This document shows positions 1 to 7,215 of a DNA stretch of 30,429 nt, in pieces. Positions within the stretch are counted from its first letter, which is position 1, and every line of letters begins with the position of its first letter. Both the position numbers and the translations under genes were made by a program. Source of the DNA: a virus; the IMG/VR virus record IMGVR_UViG_3300028607_002748, positions 1 to 30,429 of that record; one strand, written 5' to 3'. Below the pieces are notes generated by a model that was not told the origin of the DNA, ran no database searches, and saw nothing but the letters and a program-made list of their open reading frames with translations.

Positions 1-133
1 CTAAGACTTTGATTTTTATTGAAGAAAAATTTTTTCGTTCCCGCGTAAAAAACTCTTGATTTTAATTTCTGTATATCGATAATTAGTCACATCGAAAGCG
101 AACACGCTAACGATAAACAAATAACAAATTAAG
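1..133 (+). repeat. 133-bp direct repeat, copy 1 (cuts the ParB-like gene)
   Basis: Bases 1-133 are identical to 3562-3694 in the same orientation. The left edge may lie beyond the window because the match begins at base 1. The right edge (base 133/134) falls inside the ParB-like reading frame, whose last ~39 codons are supplied by the repeat. The sequence is AT-rich and contains no transposase or terminal inverted repeats that I can see. It could be a recombination scar, a duplicated leader region, or an assembly-join artefact at a contig end. Confidence 0.95.
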
Positions 134-480
134 CGCTGCAAAGCGACCTGATCGTCTTCGCCGTAGCGCTCGTTATCGACGAGGGACATCTGCTTGGCCA
201 CCAGGTCGTTAATTTTGCCCACGGAGATGACGGGAACCGTTGAAATGCCCTGCTCCATCGCGGCACGCCAGCGGTGTTCGCCACCGAGGATCTCAAAAAT
301 GCCCCCGTCCAGCTCCCGCGCCAGAATTGGCTTAAAAAAGCCCAATTTTTCGATAGAGCCTTTCAGTTTTTCGAAGTTTTGCGCTCCAACGGAGTTGGTA
401 TTCCAGGGATTCGGACGCAGGTTCGCGACTTCCACCTGCAGAATCGTAATTTTCACATCCATAATTCTGATACAATCCAT
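16..480 (-). CDS. ParB/Srx-fold N-terminal domain protein, C-terminus replaced
   Basis: The first ~115 residues carry the ParB N-terminal (ParB/RepB/Spo0J) fold signature: LRPNPWN near the start, then a GGEHRWRAA box at about residues 66-74 (the ParB box II region) and a DNERYGEDD segment. Such proteins act in plasmid partition, as CTP-dependent DNA clamps, or as small phage regulators and nucleases. Full-length relatives continue into a helix-turn-helix part. Here the frame runs instead into the 133-bp repeat, giving a hydrophobic then basic tail (ICYLFIVSVFAF...) that looks non-native. The gene diverges from the helicase gene. Start is uncertain: ATG at 480 or at 462, neither with a strong Shine-Dalgarno. 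Probably a truncated, non-functional or altered allele. Confidence 0.7.
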   Translation of the reverse strand: MDCIRIMDVKITILQVEVANLRPNPWNTNSVGAQNFEKLKGSIEKLGFFKPILARELDGGIFEILGGEHRWRAAMEQGISTVPVISVGKINDLVAKQMSLVDNERYGEDDQVALQRLICYLFIVSVFAFDVTNYRYTEIKIKSFLRGNEKIFLQ

Positions 481-483
481 TGC

Positions 484-503
484 ATAAGTACTTACTTACT
501 ATA
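484..503. promoter_or_regulatory. Weak family-B operator-like site between divergent genes
   Basis: The divergent 64-bp spacer between the ParB-like gene and the helicase gene contains a 10-bp palindrome TAAGTACTTA followed by a second TTAC step. It aligns imperfectly with the GGTAA-N4-TTACC palindromes at 20196, 23711 and 24767. A shared regulator for both divergent genes is possible. The match is weak. Confidence 0.35.
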
Positions 504-544
504 ATAGCCAATTACCATACAAAAGGCACGAAGGAAAGAGGTTT

Positions 545-2104
545 ATGACAGTTCGGATTGTATCGAATGCAGTCAATGCGCTGATTTCTGGCGCTGATGA
601 CAACGTGAAACGGCTCGTTCAGGAGATGTTGAGCTATGAAGTGGAGGCTGGTGACTGGAAAGGAACCAGCACGATGTTCAACTGGAGCAAAAACGCGTTC
701 CCGGCTGGGTTTGCGAAACCAGTTGCAGCCAACCTTCTGAAAGCTGGCATCAAATGCGTGCATGTGCGCAAGGAAAAAGCCCCCGCGCTGGGCAAGCCGA
801 ACCCGGTAGTTAACCCATTCCCGTATAACCCGGACTATGCGTATCAGGATCAGACAGTGGAAACACTGGTGCGCGAAGGGATGATGATTGCCCAGATTGC
901 GACGGGTGGCGGTAAATCGAACGTAGCGTGTAAGGCAGCTGCTCGCATTGGTCGTATGACGCTGTTTTTAACCACGCGATCGGTTCTGATGTTCCAGATG
1001 GCAGAGAACTTCCAGAAATCCATCGACTACCGCGCGGAGAATGGCGAGCCGTGGCTGAAAGGTCAGAAAGTTGGGGTGATTGGATCGGGTGAGTTCCAGG
1101 TCTCGCGCCATATCAACGTTGCCACGGTGCAGACCCTGGCCAGTTTTCTCGAAGAGCCACCGCGCGACGCATCACCGGAGAAAAAACAGTACCACCTGAA
1201 GCGCCGGGAACTGGTTAAGCGCTTTCTGTCCAGCGTTTCTCTGCTGATTCTGGAAGAGGCACACGAATCATCTGGTTCTAACTTCTACGACATCGCCCGG
1301 TTGTGCATCAATGCTGACTACCGTCTGGCGCTGACAGCAACGCCGTTCATGAAGGACTCGACTGAAGCAAATATGCGTCTCATGGCCGTTGCTGGTCGCA
1401 TTGAGATAAAGGTCACGGAGAAATATTTGATCGATCGAGGTATTTTAGCCAAACCCTACTTTCTATATCATAAAATCGCGTACACTCCAGACGAGGTGCG
1501 GATTAGAGCCGAACTTGCTTCAAAACACCTGAATTTTCGGGTTGGAATGAGTACGGCTTACCAGAAAGCCTATCAGTTAGGCATCGTTTATAATCTGGGA
1601 CGCAACGAAGCTATTGTGCGTGAAGCGTTAATGTACAAGAGCCACGGTCTGAACTGTATGACGTTGGTTCGCCTGAAGCGTCATGGTCAGATCTTGATGG
1701 AAATGATGAAAGAGAGCGGCCTGAAGGTCGATTTCATCTACGGAGAATCAAACCAGACTACCCGACAAGCAAAGCTCAACAGTCTGGCGGCAGGCAAGAT
1801 AGATGTTCTGATTGGTTCAACCATTCTGGATGTTGGTGTCGACGTTCCAAGCGTAGGGGCGGTGATTCTGGGTGGCGGCGGCAAAGCCGAAGTTGAGATG
1901 CGCCAACGTGTTGGTCGCGGTCTTCGAGCCAAAAAGAATCAGGCTAACGTGTGCTTTATTACCGACTTCATTGACGTGAGCAATAAATACCTCATGTCGC
2001 ATTCATATGAGCGGAAGCACATTATCGACACGACGCCTGGATTTGCCGAGGGAGTATTGCCGGTGGGTAGCACATTCGATTTCACTGTTTTGAATAGAGA
2101 GTAA
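545..2104 (+). CDS. SF2 DNA helicase, UvsW/RadD-like
   Basis: 519 residues, normal for a compact superfamily-2 helicase of the UvsW/RadD/COG1061 group, which remodels forks and recombination intermediates. The Q-motif glutamine is near 101, Walker A ATGGGKS at about 119-125, motif II EEAH at 237-240 (usually DEAH), motif III-like LTATPF at 263-268. In the C-terminal RecA domain are VLIGSTILDVGVD (motif V) and QRVGRGLR (motif VI, about 460). The first ~90 residues form a separate N-terminal domain, as in T4 UvsW. A strong purine-rich ribosome-binding site (AGGAAAGAGG) precedes ATG 545. The next gene starts two bases after its stop, so they are co-transcribed. The Asp-to-Glu change in motif II is unusual but conservative. 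Confidence 0.9.
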   Translation: MTVRIVSNAVNALISGADDNVKRLVQEMLSYEVEAGDWKGTSTMFNWSKNAFPAGFAKPVAANLLKAGIKCVHVRKEKAPALGKPNPVVNPFPYNPDYAYQDQTVETLVREGMMIAQIATGGGKSNVACKAAARIGRMTLFLTTRSVLMFQMAENFQKSIDYRAENGEPWLKGQKVGVIGSGEFQVSRHINVATVQTLASFLEEPPRDASPEKKQYHLKRRELVKRFLSSVSLLILEEAHESSGSNFYDIARLCINADYRLALTATPFMKDSTEANMRLMAVAGRIEIKVTEKYLIDRGILAKPYFLYHKIAYTPDEVRIRAELASKHLNFRVGMSTAYQKAYQLGIVYNLGRNEAIVREALMYKSHGLNCMTLVRLKRHGQILMEMMKESGLKVDFIYGESNQTTRQAKLNSLAAGKIDVLIGSTILDVGVDVPSVGAVILGGGGKAEVEMRQRVGRGLRAKKNQANVCFITDFIDVSNKYLMSHSYERKHIIDTTPGFAEGVLPVGSTFDFTVLNRE

Positions 2105-2106
2105 GC

Positions 2107-2385
2107 ATGAGCGAGAAACGCGCTATACACTGCCAGGTTCAGTTAACCGAAAAAGCAAACGACAAGCTGGAAACCTTTCAGAATCGACTGCGTGAACGCA
2201 ACATAAAACTGTCAAAGGCAGACATCATTAATCTGGTGCTGTCCAACATGACGATGGCTGATTTTGATAAGGCAGCTACATCATTAGAGGCTTCAGCCAA
2301 AGCTCGCGAAAAGGTCATGAAGATTTACGAAAACTCGGGTATGACCAAAGAAGATCTGGCCGATATTCTAAAACGCCTCGATTGA
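2107..2385 (+). CDS. Small helical protein coupled to the helicase gene
   Basis: 92 residues, charged and almost wholly alpha-helical in character. The segment LSKADIINLVLSNM at about 36-49 resembles the helix-turn-helix of a ribbon-helix-helix protein, preceded by a possible beta strand (HCQVQLT at 8-14). That would fit a small DNA-binding regulator, but the similarity is only visual. It begins two bases after the helicase stop and is followed by a strong terminator, so it forms a two-gene unit with the helicase. It could be a helicase accessory factor or an autoregulator. Confidence 0.75.
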   Translation: MSEKRAIHCQVQLTEKANDKLETFQNRLRERNIKLSKADIINLVLSNMTMADFDKAATSLEASAKAREKVMKIYENSGMTKEDLADILKRLD

Positions 2386-2387
2386 GT

Positions 2388-2416
2388 ATCATGGCGCCTT
2401 GAGGCGCCATGATTTT
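2388..2416 (+). terminator. Rho-independent terminator
   Basis: A GC-rich perfect hairpin (ATGGCGCC / GGCGCCAT with a short TTGA loop) is followed by ATTTTTC. It ends the helicase unit. Confidence 0.85.
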
Positions 2417-2445
2417 TCGTAAAGATAAGGATTTTGTTCGGTACA

Positions 2446-2868
2446 ATGAAACACGCATTACTTCCTCTGATTGCTACCTCCGCGTTACTTATCACTGCAT
2501 GTCAATCTCGTCCTGTTTCTGTCTCTGATGCAAAGCCAGCACCGCAGGCCAGAATATTCAAATACCAATCTCCAGCGGCATCTACGCTGGTGGTACTGAG
2601 GGATAAAAGCATGGTGGGCGCAGGTTGCGACGCATCGATCTTCATCAATGGCGAAACCGTTGCCAAACTTGAGACAGGTGAAAAAGTCACTTTTCATCTG
2701 GATGCCGGAGAATGGATTGTTGGCGCTTCACTGGAAGGCGCCGGGCTGTGCGCACTGAACCCTGCTCGTCAGGAACGCGAGACGATCACCAAAGCTGGCG
2801 AGACGAAAGTCTTCCGGGTGTTCACCAGCAACGCAGGTGACATCGATATCCTACCAACGACACTGTGA
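2446..2868 (+). CDS. Small outer-membrane or periplasmic lipoprotein (DUF2846-like)
   Basis: About 140 residues from ATG 2446. A basic N-terminus, a hydrophobic stretch and the lipobox LITAC (lipidated Cys about 19) mark a signal-peptidase-II lipoprotein. Gln-Ser after the Cys rather than Asp fits outer-membrane sorting. The mature part, with LVVLRDKSMVGAGCDASIFING and a GEK.TFHLDAGEW segment, resembles DUF2846-type beta-sandwich lipoproteins common on enterobacterial plasmids. A TTG at 2434 lies nearer the purine stretch AAGGA, so that start is possible. It sits directly after a terminator and four bases before the next gene, suggesting it opens a second small operon. Confidence 0.75.
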   Translation: MKHALLPLIATSALLITACQSRPVSVSDAKPAPQARIFKYQSPAASTLVVLRDKSMVGAGCDASIFINGETVAKLETGEKVTFHLDAGEWIVGASLEGAGLCALNPARQERETITKAGETKVFRVFTSNAGDIDILPTTL

Positions 2869-2872
2869 CGAT

Positions 2873-3400
2873 ATGACGAATATTACTGACATCACCTACG
2901 GGATTCCTGCAGAAGTCTGGCCGCGAGATTACACCAACGTGGAGAAGGCGCTGATGTTCTGGCGTAAGTCTCTCATTCCTGTAAGGGTCACGATGGAAGA
3001 TGGTCAGGTGTTCTGCATGTACGTTCAGGGTCTCATGTCGTCGCGCAACAAAGTCGACCTTTGCCCTGCCCCGTTCGACAAAGAAAATCGTATAAGGCTC
3101 CCACTTGAGCGAATCAGCACGATTGAATCAGGTGTGACAGAAGGCATTGCGCACGATTTCACGGGTCGGACAACGGTACACCCAGACTATGTGGAGAATC
3201 GGCCATCTCGCCGTGATTTCTTCAAAATTTGTCGCCAGGCTCATGAGATGCAGAAGTCTATAAGGGTCTACATGGCGGATGGCCGTGAAATTGAGGGTGT
3301 GTCTTCAGGCGTAGACGCTTGCCAGGTCACGCTCAACATGGGGGACGGTCGGAAGACAGTCGTCATGTTCGATTGGGTCGAACGGATTTTACCGTTTTAA
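2873..3400 (+). CDS. Protein with two Sm/Hfq-like segments
   Basis: 175 residues from ATG 2873. Residues ~127-175 follow the Sm1 pattern: a hydrophobic strand, then DGREIEG, then SGVDACQVTL, and finally an Sm2-like strand VVMFDWVERILP. The order and spacing match Hfq (NGIKLQG...ESFDQFVILL...YKHAISTVVP). Residues ~33-84 repeat the layout more loosely (IPVRVTMEDGQVF ... NKVDLC ... IRLPLERISTI). The middle is a charged linker. If real, this is a tandem Sm-fold protein, perhaps binding RNA. The call rests on eye-alignment only. It follows the lipoprotein gene by four bases and ends before a strong terminator. No clear Shine-Dalgarno is seen; a GTG at 2837 is an alternative start overlapping the upstream gene. 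Confidence 0.6.
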   Translation: MTNITDITYGIPAEVWPRDYTNVEKALMFWRKSLIPVRVTMEDGQVFCMYVQGLMSSRNKVDLCPAPFDKENRIRLPLERISTIESGVTEGIAHDFTGRTTVHPDYVENRPSRRDFFKICRQAHEMQKSIRVYMADGREIEGVSSGVDACQVTLNMGDGRKTVVMFDWVERILPF

Positions 3401-3411
3401 ATCAATAAGGG

Positions 3412-3441
3412 TAATAACCGGCTAAGTCCGGTTATTATTTT
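3412..3441 (+). terminator. Rho-independent terminator
   Basis: A 10-bp perfect stem TAATAACCGG/CCGGTTATTA with a six-base loop is followed by TTTTA. It ends the lipoprotein and Sm-like unit. Confidence 0.85.
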
Positions 3442-3561
3442 ATGTGTCACTTCCCGTTATATTTATTTCCCCTAATCCCGATTCCGTTTTAAATATATAA
3501 GGGTGATTGACCGAATAGGAAATTTATTTAGGCAACACCTTCGAGAAAACGCATTTTATTT

Positions 3562-3694
3562 CTAAGACTTTGATTTTTATTGAAGAAAAATTTTTTCGTT
3601 CCCGCGTAAAAAACTCTTGATTTTAATTTCTGTATATCGATAATTAGTCACATCGAAAGCGAACACGCTAACGATAAACAAATAACAAATTAAG
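3562..3694 (+). repeat. 133-bp direct repeat, copy 2 (upstream leader of an AT-rich gene)
   Basis: Identical to bases 1-133. Here it sits in the 280-bp spacer before the gene at 3723, ending 28 bases before the start codon, so it probably holds that gene's promoter and part of its leader. This looks like the native context of the repeat, since no reading frame is broken. Confidence 0.95.
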
Positions 3695-3722
3695 TTATCA
3701 ATATTACATAAGGATTAATATC

Positions 3723-4373
3723 ATGTCTAACGTTGCTATCTCTAAAAAATCCATCATCGACGCTGCTGTAGTTATCGCTAATGAATTACAAGTTGCAGCC
3801 AATAACGCTACTCAGACTTATAACAATCATTATCAGAATGGTACGCACACAAAAGCAGATAAAGCTAACATGCTTGCAGCGACTACCAAACTTGCATACT
3901 TCACCAACAACGTTTTAAACGCTGTTAATGATGAGAAATTAGCTGGTGTCTTTTACTACGCGATTAAAGCAAGCAAACAAGCGCCAGAAGTGTTTTTCCG
4001 CGAAGCTATGACCAATAGCTATTCACTCGAAAAATTGGTTTATCTGGTTAAATCTATCAAGTCTGGTAAATGCGTTTATTCCGTCGCTGATATGTCCGGA
4101 TCTCGCGTATTCGCATTAATCGAAATGATTAATGATGAAATGGAGACATTCACAAATGGCGCTGTATTCGATTTAATGAATGAAGCTAAAAAAGCATGTG
4201 AGATTAAATTAGACGCTGGCTACACTCAAGCCAACCAGCTGATCAATCTTTGTGAACGTCTCGGACTGGTCGAGAAGATCAAAGGAATGGGCGCTGCTAA
4301 AAACGGATCTCAGCAATATCGCTTTATCAAGAATGATTTTTATAACTATCTGGCTGATGCTTTCAAAGCGTAA
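3723..4373 (+). CDS. Unknown 216-residue protein with a possible C-terminal winged-helix
   Basis: Not recognised. The protein is mostly helical, rich in Ala, Asn and Lys. The last ~60 residues (ANQLINLCERLGLVEKIKGMG...QQYRFIKNDFYNYLADAF) look like a winged-helix module: a recognition-helix-like LINLCERLGLVEK followed by a short wing and strand. A DNA-binding role would fit. The start ATG is preceded by AAGGAT at a good distance. The DNA is more AT-rich than the upstream genes. It has its own promoter region (containing the 133-bp repeat) and its own terminator. Confidence 0.75.
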   Translation: MSNVAISKKSIIDAAVVIANELQVAANNATQTYNNHYQNGTHTKADKANMLAATTKLAYFTNNVLNAVNDEKLAGVFYYAIKASKQAPEVFFREAMTNSYSLEKLVYLVKSIKSGKCVYSVADMSGSRVFALIEMINDEMETFTNGAVFDLMNEAKKACEIKLDAGYTQANQLINLCERLGLVEKIKGMGAAKNGSQQYRFIKNDFYNYLADAFKA

Positions 4374-4384
4374 ATAGATGGATA

Positions 4385-4410
4385 TAGCGCCCACTATGGG
4401 CGCTATTTTT
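4385..4410 (+). terminator. Rho-independent terminator (first of a matching pair)
   Basis: Stem TAGCGCCC/GGGCGCTA with an ACTAT loop, then a T tract. The hairpin core is the same as that at 4632, after the next gene. Confidence 0.85.
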
Positions 4411-4423
4411 AAGGATAAAAATC

Positions 4424-4627
4424 ATGATTAGTTATGACCAGATCCGCGCGGAATATCGCGCAAAATATCGCGCTTATAAACTTGAATTAATCGACGACTT
4501 AAAAGCGCAACGTGACAAATTAAATTTTACGTTTTCTGATTTGCTTAACAGTAAAAGAGACTGTAAGCGCAAGCGTGAATATTTGCGCTTGTCTGAAATG
4601 ATCGGAAAACTGCAAAACAGCATTTAA
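4424..4627 (+). CDS. Small basic coiled-coil protein
   Basis: 67 residues, strongly basic and helical (repeated RAEYRAKYRAYK, later KRDCKRKREYLR). No family recognised. An AAGGAT ribosome-binding site lies ten bases upstream of the ATG. It is bracketed by two copies of the same hairpin terminator, so it is either expressed by read-through or from a promoter within the 13-base leader plus upstream sequence. A nucleic-acid-binding role is plausible from charge alone. Confidence 0.6.
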   Translation: MISYDQIRAEYRAKYRAYKLELIDDLKAQRDKLNFTFSDLLNSKRDCKRKREYLRLSEMIGKLQNSI

Positions 4628-4631
4628 ACAA

Positions 4632-4657
4632 AAGCGCCCACTATGGGCGCTTTTTTC
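4632..4657 (+). terminator. Rho-independent terminator (second of the pair)
   Basis: AAGCGCCC-ACTAT-GGGCGCTT followed by TTTTT. Same hairpin core and loop as at 4385. Confidence 0.9.
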
Positions 4658-4677
4658 GTTTCAAGATCCGCACACCA

Positions 4678-4706
4678 TAACGCGCCATTGTTGGCGCGTT
4701 TTTTAT
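4678..4706 (+). terminator. Tandem Rho-independent terminator
   Basis: AACGCGCCA-TTGT-TGGCGCGTT followed by six T residues, about 20 bases after the previous terminator. Together they form a double block at the end of the rightward genes. Confidence 0.85.
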
Positions 4707-5271
4707 TGTCTGAAGTCAGCCAAAACAGACCCAAAATAAGCGCCATAAATGCGCCAATTTAACGCGTTTTTACGTGTGGTGGTATATACCCATTAACCAC
4801 AATAAAAAACACGTTATAGCGCGTTTTACAGCGTTTTAGCGCGTGGATTATTTTGTCGTGTCGTGGGCGTGATCGTCTGGCGATAGCTGGCGACGGGATC
4901 CGCGCTATCCTTCGGGACGTGTCGGCAATGTTGGCGCTATCCGTGGGCGCTCGCGTATCATTGGCACGTTGGCGCGACGTGTACGCGCTTGCAGTGGTTT
5001 ACCCACGGATTCACATAATCACATAGCGAAAGCTATCTGGATGGCTCAGGGGCTGAAACTCCACCAGCGTTACCCCAGCGCCGCTACGCAATTTCTGGCG
5101 CGATTCTGGGCTTCTCCCGCTCTGTTTTCTACATAAAGGCAAACCCAGCCGTTTCCCGAAAATTTCCTGACCGTTTCCCTTCGGTTCCCCGGACAGCTCT
5201 CTGGCCGTTTCTGAAATTCCCTGCGGCAGCTGGTGGACGAAAAGAAAGGGGCGTTTCCGGCCCCTCCCCTC
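4707..5271. other. Gene-free spacer rich in GCGC-containing short repeats
   Basis: I see no convincing gene. From 4735 to 4990 short GCG-centred motifs recur (GCGCCA, AACGCG, TAGCGCG, GCGTTTTA) on both strands, giving many small hairpins. From about 5110 to 5230 the sequence changes to degenerate repeats of the kind CCGTTTCCC...AAATTCC, also found at 8220-8350. It marks the junction between the rightward block and the leftward accessory region. A replication or partition locus is conceivable but nothing shows it directly. Confidence 0.5.
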
Positions 5272-5754
5272 TTACTTGCCAGCCATGATGTGAATGCGGT
5301 TCTTTCCGTACACCTCTTTCACGTATTCCCCGCACGAGACACTCCACGAGTCGATTCCTGCTTCGTAGGTGACGTTTTTGCACTTGATGGCATTGTTGGC
5401 GATGCGCATCCCCTCCCCCACTGCTTCCTGTTCGCTGAAGTCGAACCCGGACTCTGTTTTAACCCATAGCGCGATCTGCGTGGCGAACTCGATGAGTTTT
5501 GACTGGCAGAAGCGACCGCTGCGCACCGGGAAGATGAATACGCCAAATCCGGAGGTGGAGACATACGCTTTCTCAAATACGCGCTTATGGCGACGGTTGC
5601 AGATTATGTCATTGGTGATCTGCTGTTTCTCTTTCCCGGACAGCTCGATGGTTACATTGTCACGCCAAGCGCCCAGCACGCTTTTCTCGTTCTCAGAGAA
5701 CGTCACAGAAATATGGCCATGCGCAGGGGTGTTAACAGTAGCGATAAAATTCAT
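5272..5754 (-). CDS. Unknown 160-residue protein, operator-A regulon
   Basis: No family recognised. The protein starts with a beta-rich stretch (MNFIATVNTPAHGHISVTF), has a basic central segment (CNRRHKRVFEK at about 52-62) and ends with an aromatic and Cys-containing part (SWSVSCGEYVKEVYGKNRI). No signal peptide or membrane segment is seen. The ATG at 5754 lies 14 bases downstream of a perfect 13-bp operator-A palindrome within the leader, and a GATAAT -10 lies upstream of that. It is a single-gene unit, read leftward, ending in the repeat-rich spacer. Confidence 0.8.
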   Translation of the reverse strand: MNFIATVNTPAHGHISVTFSENEKSVLGAWRDNVTIELSGKEKQQITNDIICNRRHKRVFEKAYVSTSGFGVFIFPVRSGRFCQSKLIEFATQIALWVKTESGFDFSEQEAVGEGMRIANNAIKCKNVTYEAGIDSWSVSCGEYVKEVYGKNRIHIMAGK

Positions 5755-5768
5755 GGTGATAATTCTTT

Positions 5769-5800
5769 AAACAACTTGTTTTCTTGTTGGTTTAATTATC
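5769..5800 (-). promoter_or_regulatory. Operator-A promoter of the 5754 gene
   Basis: Perfect palindrome AAACAA-C-TTGTTT at 5769-5781. On the gene strand a GATAAT -10 (5795-5800) lies 13 bp upstream of it, with TTGGAC 16 bp further as a -35. The operator therefore sits in the transcribed leader. Confidence 0.85.
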
Positions 5801-5871
5801 GCTACGCGCATAAGGCGTCCAAGCGTTCTGTTTCGGCAACTGGTGGCCGGCAGGGATTCGGAGGGTTGTTC

Positions 5872-5900
5872 GGTAGCCTGGCGGTAAGAGGTGGGTGTTT
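5872..5900 (+). repeat. Dispersed short repeat (GTAGCCTG...GAGGTGGGT), copy 1
   Basis: The motif GTAGCCTG-N6-AAGAGGTGGGT here recurs with small changes at 8965-8990 and 8995-9023. All copies are in gene-free spacers. Confidence 0.75.
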
Positions 5901-5929
5901 TTAGCCTGCGGGAAACAGGATGGTCATTT

Positions 5930-5958
5930 AAGGCCACCAGCATGGGTGGCCTCGTTTT
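5930..5958. terminator. Hairpin after the 5960 gene
   Basis: Stem AGGCCACC/GGTGGCCT. The T tract is on the plus-strand side; on the minus strand only TTAAAT follows, so leftward termination would be weak. Confidence 0.55.
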
Positions 5959-5959
5959 C

Positions 5960-6241
5960 TTAGTGGAGCAGACCGACGTCGATGGTATCGCCGGAGCCAT
6001 CCACGCGGATCATCAGCATGGCGAAAGCATTTAATGGGTATCCTGCGTGCCAGTCCGGGAAGCGGTCATCGCGCATGAAGTCGGCAATGTCATAAACGCT
6101 GTCCTCAAAGCGGAAGAAGCGGGCATCACATTGTTCGTCCTGTTCAATGTGATCCATTTCCTGCTGCTCTTCCGGCGACAGGTCGAGCCAGGATTCCAGC
6201 CATACGTTTTCAGCTTTAGGGGAGATAGTGAAATCGGTCAT
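5960..6241 (-). CDS. Small acidic protein, operator-A regulon
   Basis: 93 residues from the ATG at 6241, chosen because GGAGG lies eight bases before it; two upstream ATGs (6247, 6256) are worse placed. Strongly acidic (SPEEQQEMDHIEQDEQCDARFFRFED), with aromatic clusters. Not recognised. The charge would suit a DNA-mimic or inhibitor protein, but that is only a guess. It is preceded by an operator-A module with two sites 51 bp apart. Confidence 0.75.
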   Translation of the reverse strand: MTDFTISPKAENVWLESWLDLSPEEQQEMDHIEQDEQCDARFFRFEDSVYDIADFMRDDRFPDWHAGYPLNAFAMLMIRVDGSGDTIDVGLLH

Positions 6242-6260
6242 GTGCATATCCTCCATGCGT

Positions 6261-6324
6261 AAACATCTTGTTTTCTAGTTTGTGTAATTATCGCAGTGTG
6301 GATAAGGCAAAAAACATTTTGTTA
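6261..6324 (-). promoter_or_regulatory. Double operator-A promoter of the 6241 gene
   Basis: Proximal site AAACAT-C-TTGTTT (6261-6273, one mismatch), -10 GATAAT at 6287-6292, distal site AAACAT-T-TTGTTA (6312-6324). The two sites start exactly 51 bp apart. Confidence 0.8.
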
Positions 6325-6333
6325 TCGGGGATA

Positions 6334-6360
6334 AGAAAATGGCGCGGGGTACGCGCCATT
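6334..6360 (-). terminator. Rho-independent terminator of the 6764 gene
   Basis: AATGGCGCG/CGCGCCATT stem; read leftward it is followed by TTTTC. It lies just after the stop codon of the gene at 6369-6764. Confidence 0.8.
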
Positions 6361-6368
6361 GGAAGGGA

Positions 6369-6764
6369 TTATTCAAACACGCTTTCGGGAATAAATTCGT
6401 CTACCATCGCGCTGGAAACGATACGCAGACCGTATTGACCCATCCAGGTGCTGTTAGAGTTCAAATCGGAGGTAAACAGCGTATCTACTCTGGTCATCAG
6501 CTTATCGAACATCGCCTTGTCCGCGGTGCGGAAGTACGCTTCCAGCTTTAGCAGCAGCGGGTCGGTTGCGTTGCTGATGTTCTGATAACCTACGGTGTAT
6601 ACCGCACTTTCACCTTCCCCCTCGCGCACTAAGGTGCTGGTGTGAACCTCCGTTCCGGTAGTGTTGTCACGCAGAACGACGGTCAGTTTGGCAACTTTCT
6701 CGCCTAAGGTGGTTTCGGACGCATAATGTAAATCCAGCACAAGATTTTCGCGTAAAACAGTCAT
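6369..6764 (-). CDS. Unknown 131-residue protein, family-B-type promoter
   Basis: Not recognised. N-terminal half is beta-rich (TVLRENLVLDLHYASETTLGEKVAKLTVVLRDN), the C-terminal half more helical (LLLKLEAYFRTADKAMFDKLMTRVDTLF), ending in an acidic FIPESVFE tail. No signal peptide. GGGAGA precedes the ATG. Unlike its neighbours it has no AAACAA-N-TTGTTT site; instead its promoter overlaps a GGTA-GTAC-TTAC palindrome. It is a single-gene unit with its own terminator. Confidence 0.8.
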   Translation of the reverse strand: MTVLRENLVLDLHYASETTLGEKVAKLTVVLRDNTTGTEVHTSTLVREGEGESAVYTVGYQNISNATDPLLLKLEAYFRTADKAMFDKLMTRVDTLFTSDLNSNSTWMGQYGLRIVSSAMVDEFIPESVFE

Positions 6765-6802
6765 CTTTATCTCCCTTTAGTTGACTAACCTATATTATTG
6801 TC

Positions 6803-6820
6803 ATAGGTATGTACTTACAA
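6803..6820 (-). promoter_or_regulatory. Family-B operator in the promoter of the 6764 gene
   Basis: ATAGGTATGTACTTACAAT is a near match to the GGTAA-N4-TTACC palindrome. On the gene strand TTGTAA (inside the site) and TAATAT 17 bp on form a plausible -35/-10. Confidence 0.55.
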
Positions 6821-6832
6821 TACAGGAGACTA

Positions 6833-6859
6833 AAAAAGCCCCGAAGGATGAACGGGGCT
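6833..6859 (-). terminator. Rho-independent terminator of the 7203 gene
   Basis: AGCCCC/GGGGCT stem; read leftward it is followed by six T residues. Confidence 0.85.
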
Positions 6860-6891
6860 GTCGTAGGGTCGACTAATCGCTTTTGCACATG

Positions 6892-7203
6892 TCAGGCTGT
6901 CGCCAGTAGAGAGGCACGCTGGATTTCTTGCTGGGCTGCTTTGTTCGCCTCCAGTAGCGCCTGTTCCAGCTCTCCTTCCGGCCAGATAATCTGTTTTGCC
7001 ATCCACCCTCTTCCACTCTGGCGACGCACACTCATGACGTAACGCGTGCGGGAACCATTGTCGAACGAGACCAGCGTCTCTTTGAACAGGCGAATGGCAG
7101 TGCCATTGGCGATGATATCGAGCAGGGTCAGTTGGCTCATTGCGGTTGGTTTTTCTTTACGTGGCTGGCCCGCACTCAGTTTGGTGATCATCGCGTTTTT
7201 CAT
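6892..7203 (-). CDS. Unknown 103-residue protein, operator-A regulon
   Basis: Not recognised. Lys/Arg-rich N-terminus (ITKLSAGQPRKEKP), a central part with RYVMSVRRQSGRGWMAKQIIWPEG and a helical C-terminus (LEQALLEANKAAQQEIQRASL). No membrane segment. CGGAG lies seven bases before the ATG. A perfect operator-A palindrome starts 12 bases upstream of the start codon, and the gene has its own strong terminator. An internal ATG after PTA (residue 22) would be a less likely start. Confidence 0.8.
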   Translation of the reverse strand: MKNAMITKLSAGQPRKEKPTAMSQLTLLDIIANGTAIRLFKETLVSFDNGSRTRYVMSVRRQSGRGWMAKQIIWPEGELEQALLEANKAAQQEIQRASLLATA

Positions 7204-7215
7204 AATTCACTCCGT

